Source of the DNA: Ereboglobus sp. PH5-10
GTDB lineage: Bacteria > Verrucomicrobiota > Verrucomicrobiia > Opitutales > Opitutaceae
NCBI RefSeq assembly: GCF_029504735.1
Contig: NZ_JAQFIP010000004.1
Span: 124,001 to 188,000, forward strand
Direction of reading: 5' to 3'
DNA length: 64,000 bases
Under the pieces are notes generated by a model. It did not search any database. It was not told the DNA's origin and saw nothing but the letters and a program-made list of their open reading frames with translations. Shown here in pieces: positions 42,829 through 52,541 of this stretch. How positions within the stretch are numbered: position 1 is the first letter of the stretch; every line of letters starts with the position of its first letter. Position numbers and translations under genes: made by a program.

Positions 42829-43536
42829 TTAATTCCGGCTGCGCAGAAGCAGGATTCGCAGGATATACCAGAACAGCAGCATCACGCCGGAAAACAGTGC
42901 GAGGGAAGCGGCAACATGCTGGTCGGTGCGGTAGTGATGGATGATATTGGACGTTGTATAAAGAATCGAGCCGCCCGCGAAAAACACCATGATCGCCGAG
43001 AAGAGCAGGCCGAGCGTGAATCCAAACACAATGCTGCATATAATAACACCCATCGCAACAAACCCGCCGATTGTCAGGATGCTCCGCAGAAATGAAAAAT
43101 CCTGGCGCGTCATGAATGCCGTCGCGGTGAGTCCCACAAAGAGCAGGCCGGTGATAATACCCGCGGTCGGAATGATCGTCGGGTCGCTGTAGTAAGCCGC
43201 AATATAAAGCAGCGGCAAAAATATAACAGCCTCGGCCGCGATATAAACACCAAGCCCGAGGTATTGCGCCGACGGCGACGCGTCCGAACGCGCCCATTTG
43301 TCCGCAAGCCACGAAACGCCCATGAATGCCGCGAGGACGATCAGCCAGCCATAGCCGCCGGTCATCAGGGCGATAAGTTTTTCAATTCCCGGCAGCTTGA
43401 GCAACGCAGCCTCGAGCGCGACAAAGGCGATCAGCGCGCCGGCGAGATGAATGTAGGTGCGCCTGATGAACAGCGCGCGTTCGGAAGCGGCGGCTTCATC
43501 GGCGGTCAGGAAGGGGTTTCCGTAAGATTGGTTCAT
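42829..43536 (-). CDS. Bax inhibitor-1 (BI-1/YccA) family membrane protein
   Basis: 235 residues with about seven hydrophobic helices. The N-terminus carries FIRRTYIHLAGALIAFVALEAALL; later SILTIGGFVAMGVIICSIVFGFTLG and AGGSILYTTSNIIHHYRTDQHVAASLALFSGVMLLFWYILRILLL match the family's conserved last helices with Asp residue. BI-1 members are proposed Ca2+-leak or FtsH-modulating proteins. The ATG at 43536 starts the conserved MNQSYGNPFLTADEAAASER. Confidence 0.87.
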   Translation of the reverse strand: MNQSYGNPFLTADEAAASERALFIRRTYIHLAGALIAFVALEAALLKLPGIEKLIALMTGGYGWLIVLAAFMGVSWLADKWARSDASPSAQYLGLGVYIAAEAVIFLPLLYIAAYYSDPTIIPTAGIITGLLFVGLTATAFMTRQDFSFLRSILTIGGFVAMGVIICSIVFGFTLGLLFSAIMVFFAGGSILYTTSNIIHHYRTDQHVAASLALFSGVMLLFWYILRILLLRSRN

Positions 43537-43585
43537 GCCCGCAATTCGTGATGGTTTCACGCGCGCGAGGCAAACCGGAAAACCG

Positions 43586-44800
43586 TCACGCCTTTGCCCG
43601 CCGCATCCACAGTATCATCGGCACCATGATGAACGGCGCCACGGCGGAAATCGCCAGCCCCCAGTGCAGGTCGCGCCAGTCGGCGACCATTCCCACGAGC
43701 CACGGCATGAAGATGCCGCCCGCGTTGCCGAGCGCGGCCAGCATGCCAAACATGCTCGCGCCCCCGTTCGGGTAACGGTCCGCGGTCACCGCAAGCGTTG
43801 TCGGCCACAGGCAGCTTCCAGTGAACCCCGCCGCAATGCACGCGAGCAAGGCCACCGACGCGCTCGGGAAAAACGCGCCAATCCAGAAAAGCACCACCGA
43901 AAATCCGCAACCCCACGCCATCATCACAAACGGGTCCATGCGCCGCCCCGCCATGCCCACGATCATGCGCCCGGCGGTCATCGCCACGGAAAACAATAAC
44001 AGCGACAAGCCGCCGATCCACACGGGATAACCGAGACTCTTTTCCGCGTAGAGCGGCAGCCACTGCGCCATGCCCGCCTCCGTCGCGCCGCCAAGAAAAA
44101 TCGCCGCCATCGCGACGACAAACCATCCGCGGCGCACCAACTGGCTCATCGGCATGCGCGCTTTTTGGGCGACGGAGTCGCTCCGGGACTTGTCCGCCCC
44201 ATCGCCAACCATCGACGGAAAACGCAACGGCGCCATCATCACCGCCAGCACGAGCGGCAGCGGCAGCAGGAGCAGGCACGTTCCCGACCAGCCGAGCCCG
44301 ACGCTCAGCGTCACGGTGCCCACGCCAATTGTCATCACCGCGCCCACGCAATAAAACGAATGCAGCCAGTTGAGCGCCACCGTGCGCCGCTCGGGGTTGA
44401 GCACCGACACAATCGGGCTGAGAATCATGTCCGTCATGCCCGCGCCCAGCCCCATCGAAAACAGCGCGCCGCACAACAACCCGTAACCGGGCGCCCACGC
44501 CATCGCCGCGAGACTCGCCGCCGTGACGACGTTGCCGAACAACGCAAACAGTTTTGCGCCCCACCGGTCCGCAAGCGGCCCCGTGACAAGAATCCCCGTG
44601 ACCAGCCCCGAAAAACACCACGCGCTCAAACGCCCGAGCTGTTCCTTTGACAGCCCCGCCTCGCCGCCAAACTCCACACTCAACTCCGTGAGAAACACCG
44701 GCAGCAAATTCATGCCGATGGACAACGCCATCATCGACCCGTAGCAAAGCCGGGTGAGAAGTTGCGCGCGCACTGCGGTGCTGGGTTGAAAAGAGGACAT
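43586..44800 (-). CDS. Major facilitator superfamily transporter
   Basis: 404 residues with about twelve hydrophobic helices in two halves. The loop 2-3 motif reads GPLADRWGAKLFALFG (MFS motif A), and a second partial motif is seen in GRMIVGMAGRRMDPF. Its general layout resembles sugar or fucose-type permeases, but the substrate cannot be called. The ATG at 44800 is the second in-frame start. Confidence 0.88.
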   Translation of the reverse strand: MSSFQPSTAVRAQLLTRLCYGSMMALSIGMNLLPVFLTELSVEFGGEAGLSKEQLGRLSAWCFSGLVTGILVTGPLADRWGAKLFALFGNVVTAASLAAMAWAPGYGLLCGALFSMGLGAGMTDMILSPIVSVLNPERRTVALNWLHSFYCVGAVMTIGVGTVTLSVGLGWSGTCLLLLPLPLVLAVMMAPLRFPSMVGDGADKSRSDSVAQKARMPMSQLVRRGWFVVAMAAIFLGGATEAGMAQWLPLYAEKSLGYPVWIGGLSLLLFSVAMTAGRMIVGMAGRRMDPFVMMAWGCGFSVVLFWIGAFFPSASVALLACIAAGFTGSCLWPTTLAVTADRYPNGGASMFGMLAALGNAGGIFMPWLVGMVADWRDLHWGLAISAVAPFIMVPMILWMRRAKA

Positions 44801-45212
44801 CCCGCCAAACTGGAACAATCCCCGTCCGCAATGCAATCACAGCATTTTTACACTCAACGATTCGAACAATCGCGAACCGTTGCGCATCAAGAATGCTTCA
44901 TCGCCCCCTCCCCCGCCTGCTTGTGACGAGACTGCCCAAAATGGACATGCGACACTCTAATCCGCACACGCCGAAGCAAGGCGACCCGCGTCTAAAAAGA
45001 TTCCGTAAGCGACCGCAATTCCCGTTATTAAGACCCAGTCTCTTTTTAATGAGAAAAAAAACGCCTTTTTTGAGAACGAAGCCTCGACAAAACGCGTTCC
45101 AATTCTTCCCTTGTATCAGCCCGCCGTCCGACCTTTGCCGGAAACCACCGTTCCCGCGCAGTGTCGCCGGCGGGCAAAACCTTTTCTCTGAACCAGCCAC
45201 CCACATCAAACG
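44801..45212 (+). other. sdhCAB upstream region
   Basis: About 410 bases with no convincing ORF, tRNA or long palindrome. It includes a T/A-rich stretch (TCTTTTTAATGAGAAAAAAAACGCC, 45048-45071) and a GCCGGCGGGC tract before sdhC. It probably holds the promoter and untranslated leader, but I could not place -35/-10 elements with confidence. Confidence 0.4.
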
Positions 45213-46040
45213 ATGACTCCCATCGCCAACCTCGTAACATCCTCAATAGGTCGAAAATTCCTCATGGCCCTGACAGGCCTCGTGCTCACCGGCTTCGTCA
45301 CAGGCCACATGGTGGGCAATTTGCAGATCTTCCTGCATCCCGACCACATCAATGGTTACGCCCACTTCCTCCAGGGACTCGGGCTCGCCCTCTGGGGCGT
45401 TCGCGGCTTCCTGCTGCTTTGCGTGGTGATCCACGTTTGGGCGGCCGTCACGCTTTGGGTTGAAAGCAAAAAGGCCCGCGGCCCCGAAAAATACGACCGC
45501 AACAAGTGGCTCGCCGCCACCACGGCCTCGCGCTACATGCGCCTCACCGGCCTCGTGGTGCTCGCGTTCATCATCTACCACATCCTGCATTTCACGGTCG
45601 GCGTGCAAGGCACGGGCGGCGTGTTCAAGGACGCGCTTCCGCACTGGGTAATGACCGACAACGTCAAGGAATTCGGCATCCCCCTCGCCAACAAGGGCGA
45701 GTCCGTCCACGACGTTTACAGCATGGTTTTCCTCGGCTTCATGAACCCGATCGTCGCCGGTTTCTACATGCTCGCCGTCGCCCTCCTCGCCATGCACCTC
45801 TGGCACGGTGTCGAGTCGCTCTTCCAAACCCTCGGCTGGCGCAACCACAAATGGTCCTGCCTGCTGCGCGGCATCGTCGGCCTTTTCGCCCTCGTCTATC
45901 TGCTCGGCAATCTCGCGATGCCCGGCCTGATCGTCAGCGGAGTCGCCAAACCCGCCGAAGGCACCACCGCCGCCAAGGTCGCCGCACTCCAATGCTCCGC
46001 CGGCGCCAGTTGCACGACGCAAACCCCCGCGCAAAAATAA
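45213..46040 (+). CDS. sdhC: Succinate dehydrogenase cytochrome b subunit (type B)
   Basis: 275 residues, five hydrophobic helices with His residues (GHMVGNLQIF, VIHVWAAVT, YHILHFTVG, HLWHGVES), the pattern of the diheme cytochrome b558 of type-B complex II that binds quinone. The first gene of the sdhCAB operon. It ends in an Ala/Cys-rich tail (VAALQCSAGASCTTQ). The spacer to sdhA is a 69-bp stretch dominated by a heptamer array. Confidence 0.93.
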   Translation: MTPIANLVTSSIGRKFLMALTGLVLTGFVTGHMVGNLQIFLHPDHINGYAHFLQGLGLALWGVRGFLLLCVVIHVWAAVTLWVESKKARGPEKYDRNKWLAATTASRYMRLTGLVVLAFIIYHILHFTVGVQGTGGVFKDALPHWVMTDNVKEFGIPLANKGESVHDVYSMVFLGFMNPIVAGFYMLAVALLAMHLWHGVESLFQTLGWRNHKWSCLLRGIVGLFALVYLLGNLAMPGLIVSGVAKPAEGTTAAKVAALQCSAGASCTTQTPAQK

Positions 46041-46071
46041 CCGACGCACTCCCGCACCACCGAAACCTCAC

Positions 46072-46104
46072 TTCCTAATTCCTAATTTTTAACTCCTAAT
46101 TTTT
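46072..46104. repeat. Heptamer array (TTCCTAA type) between sdhC and sdhA
   Basis: TTCCTAA, TTCCTAA, TTTTTAA, CTCCTAA and a T-run in strict 7-nt steps, ending 5 bp before the sdhA ATG at 46110. It may affect the sdhA ribosome site, since no classical Shine-Dalgarno is visible. Confidence 0.75.
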
Positions 46105-46109
46105 TTACC

Positions 46110-48035
46110 ATGGCCAAACTCGAATCCAAGATTCCCACAGGCCCGCTCGCCGACAAGTGGAGCACCTACAAGTCCGAAGCGCTCAAGCTCGTCAACCCCG
46201 CCAACAAGCGCAAATACGAAGTCATCGTCGTCGGCGCCGGCCTCGCGGGCGCCTCCGCCGCGGCCACCCTCGCCGAACTCGGCTACAAGGTGAAATGCTT
46301 CGTGTTTCACGACACCCCGCGCCGCGCCCACTCCATCGCCGCGCAAGGCGGCATCAACGCCGCGAAAAATTACCAGAACGACGGCGACAGCGTCCACCGC
46401 CTCTACTACGACACCATCAAGGGCGGCGACTACCGCTCCCGCGAGGCCAACGTCCACCGCCTCGCCGAAGTGTCCGTCAACATCATCGATCAATGCGTCG
46501 CGCAAGGCGTGCCCTTCGCCCGCGAATACGGCGGCCTGCTCGCCAACCGCTCCTTCGGCGGCGCGCAAGTATCGCGCACCTTCTACGCCCGCGGCCAGAC
46601 CGGCCAGCAACTCCTCCTCGGCGCCTATTCCGCGCTCATGAAGGAGGCCGGACGCGGCGCGGTCGAAGTGCACCCCTTCGAGGAAATGTCCGACCTCGTC
46701 GTCATTGAGGGACAGGCCAAGGGCATTATCACCCGCAACCTCGTCTCCGGCGAAATCCGCCGCTGGTCCGCCGACGCCGTCATCCTCGCCACCGGCGGCT
46801 ACGGCAACGTCTTCAACCTCTCCACCTACGCGCGCGGCTCCAACGCCACCGCCGCCTGGCGCGCCTACAAACGCGGCGCCTGCTTTGCCAATCCCTGCTT
46901 CACGCAAATCCACCCCACCTGCATCCCCGTCTCCGGCGATTACCAGTCGAAACTCACCCTCATGTCCGAGTCGCTCCGCAACGACGGACGCATCTGGGTT
47001 CCGAAAAACGCCGCCGACTGCGACAAACCCGCCAGCCAAATCCCCGAAGAAGCGCGCGACTACTATCTCGAACGCATCTATCCGAGCTTCGGCAACCTCG
47101 CCCCCCGCGACGTCTCCTCGCGCGCGGCGATGCGCATGTGCGACGAAGGCCGCGGCGTCGGCCCCGGCAAGCGCGGCGTTTACCTTGACTTCGCCGACGC
47201 CATCCAGCGCCTCACCGAGGACGGCGTGCGCGAACGCTACGGCAACCTCTTCGACATCTACCACGAAATCACCAACGAAAACGCCTACAAACAACCCATG
47301 CGCATCTACCCCGCGGTGCACTACACCATGGGCGGCCTCTGGGTTGACTACAACCTCATGTCGAACGTCCCCGGCCTCTTCGTTCTGGGCGAGGCGAACT
47401 TCTCCGACCACGGCGCGAACCGCCTCGGCGCCTCCGCGCTCATGCAAGGACTCGCCGACGGCTACTTCGTCATCCCCTACACCATCGGCAATTACCTCGC
47501 CACGCAGAAACCCGGCTCCCGTCCGAAAACCGACGCCACCGAGTTCGCGCAAGCCGAGCAAAACGTCCGCGACATCAACGACCGCCTCCTCGGCGCCAAC
47601 GGCAAGGAACCCGTCTCGCACTTCCACAAGCGCCTCGGCCTCATCATGTGGGAAAACTGCGGCATGGCCCGCACCAAGGAATCGCTCCAGAAGGCGATCA
47701 AGCTCATCCCCGAGCTCCGCGCCGAATACTGGCAAAACGTCCGCGTGCCCGGCTCGGGAGCGACCCTCAACCAGTCGCTCGAAAACGCCAGCCGCGTCGC
47801 CGACTACATGGAACTGAGCGAACTGATGTGCCGCGACGCCCTCGCCCGCGAGGAAAGCTGCGGCGGCCACTTCCGCGAGGAATACCAATATCCGGACGGC
47901 GAATGCAAACGCGACGACGCCAACTTCGGCCACGTCGCCGCCTGGGAATACCAAGGCGACGGCAAGGACCCGCTCCGCAACGTCGAACCGCTCAACTACG
48001 AATTCACCCAGATGAGCGTTCGCTCCTACAAATAA
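46110..48035 (+). CDS. sdhA: Succinate dehydrogenase flavoprotein subunit
   Basis: 641 residues. FAD-binding [21 protein letters not shown], the covalent-FAD histidine segment [17 protein letters not shown], and [19 protein letters not shown]. The substrate-binding domain carries HPTCIPVSG, and the catalytic region includes [12 protein letters not shown]. Tail C-terminus ends [11 protein letters not shown]. Type-B (long) flavoprotein matching SdhC. It oxidises succinate in the TCA cycle and feeds electrons to SdhB. Confidence 0.96.
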   Translation: MAKLESKIPTGPLADKWSTYKSEALKLVNPANKRKYEVIVVGAGLAGASAAATLAELGYKVKCFVFHDTPRRAHSIAAQGGINAAKNYQNDGDSVHRLYYDTIKGGDYRSREANVHRLAEVSVNIIDQCVAQGVPFAREYGGLLANRSFGGAQVSRTFYARGQTGQQLLLGAYSALMKEAGRGAVEVHPFEEMSDLVVIEGQAKGIITRNLVSGEIRRWSADAVILATGGYGNVFNLSTYARGSNATAAWRAYKRGACFANPCFTQIHPTCIPVSGDYQSKLTLMSESLRNDGRIWVPKNAADCDKPASQIPEEARDYYLERIYPSFGNLAPRDVSSRAAMRMCDEGRGVGPGKRGVYLDFADAIQRLTEDGVRERYGNLFDIYHEITNENAYKQPMRIYPAVHYTMGGLWVDYNLMSNVPGLFVLGEANFSDHGANRLGASALMQGLADGYFVIPYTIGNYLATQKPGSRPKTDATEFAQAEQNVRDINDRLLGANGKEPVSHFHKRLGLIMWENCGMARTKESLQKAIKLIPELRAEYWQNVRVPGSGATLNQSLENASRVADYMELSELMCRDALAREESCGGHFREEYQYPDGECKRDDANFGHVAAWEYQGDGKDPLRNVEPLNYEFTQMSVRSYK

Positions 48036-48083
48036 GCCAAAAGGGCATACGCACAACCAAACACATTTAACAAACACACTCCC

Positions 48084-48893
48084 ATGGTTGCCGAATCATC
48101 CGAAAAAAACATCAACGTGACCCTTCGCGTCTGGCGCCAGGCCGGACCGAACCAGCCCGGCAAGTTCGTCGAGTATCAGGCGAAGAACTGCAACCCGAAC
48201 ATGTCGTTCCTCGAAATGCTCGACGTTGTGAACGACAGCCTCGTCACGCAAGGCGAGGAGCCCATCGCGTTCGCGCACGACTGCCGCGAAGGCATCTGCG
48301 GCACCTGCAACCTCGTCATCGACGGCAAGCCGCACGGCCCGCACAAAGCCATCGCCACCTGCCAGACCTACATGCGCAGCTTCGCCGACGGCGCGGTCAT
48401 CACCGTCGAGCCCTTCCGCGCAAAACCCTTCCCGGTCATCAAGGACCTCATCACCGACCGCAGCGCGTTCGACAAAATCCAGCAGGCCGGCGGCTTCATC
48501 AGCGTGCGCACCGGAGCCGGAGCCGACGCCAACGCGACCCCGATCTCGAAGGACAACGCCGACCTCGCCATGGACGCCGCCCAATGCATTGGCTGCGGCG
48601 CCTGCGTCGCGGCCTGCAAAAACGCCAGCGCCATGCTCTTCGTCGCGGCCAAAGTCTCGCAGTTCAGCCTCCTCCCGCAAGGCCAGCCCGAGCGCGACCG
48701 CCGCGTGCTCGCCATGGTCGCCAAGATGGACGAACTCGGCTTCGGAAGCTGCACCAACCAATACGAATGCAGCGCCGCGTGCCCGAAGCTCATCAGCCAC
48801 GACTTCATAGCCCGCATGAACCGCGACTACATCAAGGCGACGATCCGCCAGACCTTCAAACCGAAGAGCAACGCCGTCGCCGGCGGCGCATAA
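48084..48893 (+). CDS. sdhB: Succinate dehydrogenase iron-sulfur subunit
   Basis: 269 residues. Three clusters are visible: [2Fe-2S] site [18 protein letters not shown], [4Fe-4S] site [13 protein letters not shown] and a third site around [16 protein letters not shown]. SdhB links SdhA to the quinone site in SdhC. Gap from sdhA is 48 bp, so the three genes form one operon. Confidence 0.95.
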   Translation: MVAESSEKNINVTLRVWRQAGPNQPGKFVEYQAKNCNPNMSFLEMLDVVNDSLVTQGEEPIAFAHDCREGICGTCNLVIDGKPHGPHKAIATCQTYMRSFADGAVITVEPFRAKPFPVIKDLITDRSAFDKIQQAGGFISVRTGAGADANATPISKDNADLAMDAAQCIGCGACVAACKNASAMLFVAAKVSQFSLLPQGQPERDRRVLAMVAKMDELGFGSCTNQYECSAACPKLISHDFIARMNRDYIKATIRQTFKPKSNAVAGGA

Positions 48894-48930
48894 AGACGTG
48901 GCGCAGACTGCCAATTTTCCAACCAACCAA

Positions 48931-48961
48931 AAGCGCGCCAATCACCGGCGCGCTTTTTTTA
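48931..48961 (+). terminator. Rho-independent terminator after sdhB
   Basis: AAGCGCGCC (48931-48939) pairs with GGCGCGCTT (48946-48954) and is followed by a T-run, closing the sdhCAB operon. The T-run and hairpin may also serve the convergent lipoprotein gene. Confidence 0.85.
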
Positions 48962-48964
48962 TTT

Positions 48965-49417
48965 TCACTTCCCGGCCTTCAGTGCCTCGTTCACGTATTT
49001 CTCAAACACGCCGTAAAGCCCGCTTTCTCTCAACGGCTGCTTGGTAGCCATGCCGTCGCGACTCATGCCGCTGTCCTCCAGAATCTCGATGAAGAGGATT
49101 TGGATTGCAGTGGTGTTGTCCGGCGCGACACCGAAGCGCACGCTGGCGCTCATCTGACGCGCCGCGCGCCCCATGTCGCCCGAGCTGATCGCACTGATGG
49201 CCTCGATTTTTTTCTGCGCAACCCCGCTGCTCGTGATCTTGTAGCCCATCTGGACAAGCGCGGAGCGGGCCGCGGCAAACGCGGCATCTTGGTCAGTTTC
49301 AACAATGACGTCGTGGTAGGTGGGATTGATGTGCTCGCGAAGGTTTGCGATATTGGACTTGCAACCGGCGGCCAAAAGGAGCGCAAGCGCTGTGAGGAAC
49401 AAGCTGATTTGTTTCAT
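48965..49417 (-). CDS. Predicted lipoprotein, unknown function
   Basis: 150 residues with a lipobox LLLAAGC (Cys ~19) after a short signal. The mature part includes VETDQDAAFAAARSALVQMGYKITSSGVAQKKIEAIS and FIEILEDSGMSRDG, reminiscent of two-strand/one-helix domains but unassigned. Convergent with sdhB across the terminator. Confidence 0.78.
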   Translation of the reverse strand: MKQISLFLTALALLLAAGCKSNIANLREHINPTYHDVIVETDQDAAFAAARSALVQMGYKITSSGVAQKKIEAISAISSGDMGRAARQMSASVRFGVAPDNTTAIQILFIEILEDSGMSRDGMATKQPLRESGLYGVFEKYVNEALKAGK

Positions 49418-49452
49418 ATAAAAATTATGCGTTGGTTTATGTCGGGCAATTT

Positions 49453-50646
49453 TCAGGCGGGCTGTTGTTGAGAGATGCAGTGCAAGGTGCCGAGCCCCCA
49501 GATGAGCTCGTAGCAATCGACGGGGACGATTTCGCGGTCCGGGAAACAACCGGCAATGATTTCGCATGCCGCGCCGTCGCGCTTGGGCTGGCGGAAAGTG
49601 GGCACGAGCACGGCGTCGTTTATGATGAGAAAATTCGCATAGCTCGCCGGGACGCGCTGGCCTTGAAACGCGAAGGGCTTCGGCATGGGCAGCTCGACGA
49701 TGTCGAACTTTTTGCCCGACGGCGTGCGCATGGAGCGCAGGCGCTCGGTGTTTTCCGCGAGGATGGCGTGATTGGCGTCGCGATTGTTTGGCTCGACCAC
49801 GGTGATGAAGCCGTTGGGTTTGTAGAAACGCGTGATGTCGTCGATGTGTCCGTCGGTGTCGTCGCCGACAATGCCGTCGCCCACCCAGAGGATCGTGCTC
49901 ACGCCAAGGTAGTCGCGGAGGTTTTGCTCGATCTGCTCGCGCGTGAGCTGCGGGTTGCGGTTTTTGTTGAGCAGGCATTGCTCGCTGGTGAGGAGCATGC
50001 CATTGCCGTTGACATCAATCGAACCGCCTTCGAGAACGACGTTTTTTACGAAACGGCGCATCTTGAGTTTTTTCGCGACGAGCGGCGGGATGGTGTTGTC
50101 GAGATCGTAGGGCGGATATTTGCCGCCCCAGGCGTTGTGCATCCAGTCGGTGACGGCGACTTCGCCCGTGCGGTCGTTTTTCACGAAAATCGGCCCGTGA
50201 TCGCGGCACCATGCGTCATTGGTCGGGTGATTGTAGAAGAACACGCGCGACATGTCGGCTCCGGCGCGGTCGCAGAGTTTTTTCGCGCGCGACTGGAGTG
50301 CGGCGGCGCAGTTGATGCGGACGTTTTCGCGATAGCTGATGTGAGCGACGATTTGCGCAAAGACGTAGGGGATGGGGCGGAATTGTCCGGGCCACGACGC
50401 GCGTTTGTGCGGCCACGAAAGCCAGACGGCATCCTGCGGTTCCCACTCGGCAGGCATGCGGAAACCGAGGGCGGCAGGCGTCGCTGCCACGGAGGAGACG
50501 GCGCGTTGTTTGGAGTTTGGTGTTTGATGTTTTGAGTTTTTGCTCACGGCGGCTGAATTGCTTTTCGACAATGCTTTGGCGCGTTTGTGCGAATGGCGAC
50601 ACAAGAATCTGCGCGGCGGCACAGCGGCCTCGCGCATCCGGCGCAA
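49453..50646 (-). CDS. aguA: Agmatine deiminase / peptidylarginine deiminase-family protein
   Basis: 397 residues from the ATG at 50646, but the conserved part starts near residue 54 (TPAALGFRMPAEWEPQDAVWLSWPHK), so an internal GTG (50547 or 50490) may be the real start. Motifs are WCRDHGPIFV, EGGSIDVNG, GDDTDGHIDDITRFY and the catalytic Cys in GLGTLHCISQQQ. It converts agmatine to N-carbamoylputrescine. It follows phoH with a 13-bp gap. Residues ~34-47 are encoded by a GTTTGGT-type heptamer array. Confidence 0.88.
   Translation of the reverse strand: MRRMREAAVPPRRFLCRHSHKRAKALSKSNSAAVSKNSKHQTPNSKQRAVSSVAATPAALGFRMPAEWEPQDAVWLSWPHKRASWPGQFRPIPYVFAQIVAHISYRENVRINCAAALQSRAKKLCDRAGADMSRVFFYNHPTNDAWCRDHGPIFVKNDRTGEVAVTDWMHNAWGGKYPPYDLDNTIPPLVAKKLKMRRFVKNVVLEGGSIDVNGNGMLLTSEQCLLNKNRNPQLTREQIEQNLRDYLGVSTILWVGDGIVGDDTDGHIDDITRFYKPNGFITVVEPNNRDANHAILAENTERLRSMRTPSGKKFDIVELPMPKPFAFQGQRVPASYANFLIINDAVLVPTFRQPKRDGAACEIIAGCFPDREIVPVDCYELIWGLGTLHCISQQQPA
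50508..50542. repeat. Heptamer array (GTTTGGT type) in the 5' region of aguA
   Basis: Five units, GTTTGGA, GTTTGGT, GTTTGAT, GTTTTGA and GTTTTTG. It falls in the N-terminal extension before the conserved domain. Confidence 0.75.
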
Positions 50647-50659
50647 ACGCCGTCACGCT

Positions 50660-52255
50660 TCACAATAAATCCGCCGCCAGCTCCGCGAGCTTGGAGCGTT
50701 CGCCCTTGGTCAGCGTCACGTGCGCGGCGAGCGACTGGCCGCGCATCCGGTTGTGACAATAGACAAGGCCGTTGCTGCGCGAATCCACATACGGGTTGTC
50801 AATCTGCGCCGGATCGCCGATGAGCACGATTTTAGATCCTTCCGCAATGCGGGTGATCACCGTTTTCACCTCGTGCGGCGTGAGTTGCTGCGCCTCGTCC
50901 AATATGAAAAAGCGCCTCGCAATCGAACGCCCGCGGATGAAGCACAGTGCCTCGATTTCAACCATGCCGTTGCGAATCAGGCGCTCGTAGGGTTTTATTA
51001 TTCCGGCGGTCGCGCCGCCGCCATTTCCGCTTCCGCCGCCGGAAGCGCCCGCAGTCTGCGCAACAGGTGACATCTCCATCGCGTGGGCGCGGGCGTCGTG
51101 CTTAGTCTTCTTTTTCTTTGAGACTTTTTTCACCGCAAACTGCGGATCCTTCGGCGGCTTCGAGGGGATGAGCACTTCGAGCGCGTCGAAATACGGCTGG
51201 AGCCACGGTTTCATTTTTTCCTCAAGGTCGCCGGGCAGAAACCCGATCTCCTTGCCGACGGCAATCACGGGACGCGAAATCGAGACGCCGTCGTAGCGCG
51301 AGCAGGCGTCCTGCGTTTGATGCAGCGCGCACGCGATCGAAAGCAGCGTCTTGCCGGTGCCCGCCTTGCCGAAGCAGGTGACAACCGAGACCGAATCATC
51401 AAGCAGCGCATCCATGAGAAACTGTTGTTCGAGATTGCGCGGGCGGATCGGAATGCCGCCGGGTGCGCGCACGCTTTCGGGAATGCGCAGGCGTCCAACC
51501 GCGCACGAGCCGTCGGCCTCCACACCCGCCACGCGCGCGGGCATGGTTTTGTCCACCTCGGAGCGCAGCAGCACATAGTCGTTGAGGGCAAGTCCGCGCG
51601 ACGCCTCGGCGCCCAGATCGAACCGGCCCTCCGAGCAGAACCGTTGCATTTCATAAATAGTGACGGGGATCTCGCGATATGCGTCCTCGCGCGCCTCGGC
51701 GTCGGCCTCGGGCACCTTGTCGTTGAGATAATCTTGCGACTCCAGCCCGACGGCGCGCGCCTTGAGCTGCACGTTCACGTCCTTCGTCACAAGGATCACC
51801 GGCGGCGGAAACTGCTCCTGCACATACAGCGCGCAGGCGATGATTCGGTTGTCCTTCTTGGACAGGTCGGGAAGCACGGCCTGCAAGCGCAGCATCGCCG
51901 GATTCGCCCCCGCAAAGTGCTGGTCGACCATGTAGTGGTTTATGATCACGAACAACGAGCCTCCATTTCGCAATCGCACGCCCTCGTTCATCGAACGCGC
52001 ATCCGGCAGCAACTCCTGCAGGATTCTATGAACTCGGCGCGCATTGCGCCCGCGCTCGGTCGATTGCTCAGTCTTGATGGTGTCCAGTTCCTCCAAAACC
52101 TCCACGGGAATGACGAGGTTGTTGTCCTCAAACTTGAAGATCGACTGCGGATCGTGCAGGAGGACGTTGGTATCCAAAACGAAGGTTTTAGCCCTCGTCT
52201 TGGGCTCCTTGAGCAACTGTGATTTTGGGGCTTTCGCCCGGCTCAGGCTTTCCAT
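50660..52255 (-). CDS. PhoH family ATPase with N-terminal PIN domain
   Basis: 531 residues. A PIN nuclease-like domain (about 22-150) has FVLDTNVLLHDP, KDNRIIACAL and VTKDVNVQLKA, with acidic metal residues. The PhoH P-loop ATPase domain (about 280-530) has CFGKAGTGKTLLSI, RFFILDEAQQLTPHEVKTVIT and SKIVLIGDPAQID. A Lys-rich/Gly-rich insert (KKKKTKHD, GGGSGNGGG) splits the ATPase core. PIN-PhoH (PhoH2-type) proteins are RNA helicase/ribonucleases. Its 5' leader lies against the duplicated RNA-like sequence. Confidence 0.93.
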   Translation of the reverse strand: MESLSRAKAPKSQLLKEPKTRAKTFVLDTNVLLHDPQSIFKFEDNNLVIPVEVLEELDTIKTEQSTERGRNARRVHRILQELLPDARSMNEGVRLRNGGSLFVIINHYMVDQHFAGANPAMLRLQAVLPDLSKKDNRIIACALYVQEQFPPPVILVTKDVNVQLKARAVGLESQDYLNDKVPEADAEAREDAYREIPVTIYEMQRFCSEGRFDLGAEASRGLALNDYVLLRSEVDKTMPARVAGVEADGSCAVGRLRIPESVRAPGGIPIRPRNLEQQFLMDALLDDSVSVVTCFGKAGTGKTLLSIACALHQTQDACSRYDGVSISRPVIAVGKEIGFLPGDLEEKMKPWLQPYFDALEVLIPSKPPKDPQFAVKKVSKKKKTKHDARAHAMEMSPVAQTAGASGGGSGNGGGATAGIIKPYERLIRNGMVEIEALCFIRGRSIARRFFILDEAQQLTPHEVKTVITRIAEGSKIVLIGDPAQIDNPYVDSRSNGLVYCHNRMRGQSLAAHVTLTKGERSKLAELAADLL

Positions 52256-52323
52256 TGGTGTGGATAAGATGCGAAAAAGTCAGCACAGGTGCGCGCATTT
52301 GTCGAACGCGGAATTGATTTTTC

Positions 52324-52442
52324 AAAAAAAGAGGCGGCCCGCCTACCCCTAAGCGGACCGCCATTGCTTTCTTTGTTACCCCAAATCTCCCGCTATGCGG
52401 GAGAAATCTGAACTACCTACGCAGAGTAAGACGCGGCCTCTC
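52324..52442 (-). ncRNA. Tandem RNA-like element, copy 1 (phoH-proximal)
   Basis: About 119 nt that match copy 2 (52542-52662) almost perfectly. On the minus strand it reads 5' GCGTCTTACTCTGCGTAGG, then a hairpin CTCCCGC-ATA-GCGGGAG, then GGGGTAACAAAGAAAG, ending in a stem GGCGGTCCGC / GCGGGCCGCC with a TTAGGGGTAG loop, then a T-run. This 3' end is a classic rho-independent terminator. No ORF is present. It is a candidate small RNA, or a duplicated leader of phoH. Family not recognised. Confidence 0.65.
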
Positions 52443-52495
52443 CAAAAAGGATTCAAAAAAATTAAAGATTTTTTTCGCGGCCTCAAACAATCGTC

Positions 52496-52511
52496 TCAAA
52501 CGCTCGTTTGA
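52496..52511. promoter_or_regulatory. Palindromic element upstream of RNA-like copy 1
   Basis: TCAAACG-CT-CGTTTGA, 7-bp arms, 54 nt before the RNA-like start on the minus strand. A near copy lies at the same relative place upstream of copy 2 (52704-52719). May be an operator or promoter element. Confidence 0.5.
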
Positions 52512-52541
52512 ACACTTTTTTCACATTCTCACGGCGCGGGC

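Noticed and set aside
44837-45212. tRNA or small RNA upstream of sdhC
   Set aside because: No cloverleaf, anticodon arm or CCA-like end could be drawn.
46089-48077. 662-residue frame opposite sdhA
   Set aside because: Shadow of the sdhA reading frame, Gly/Ala/Val-rich without domains.
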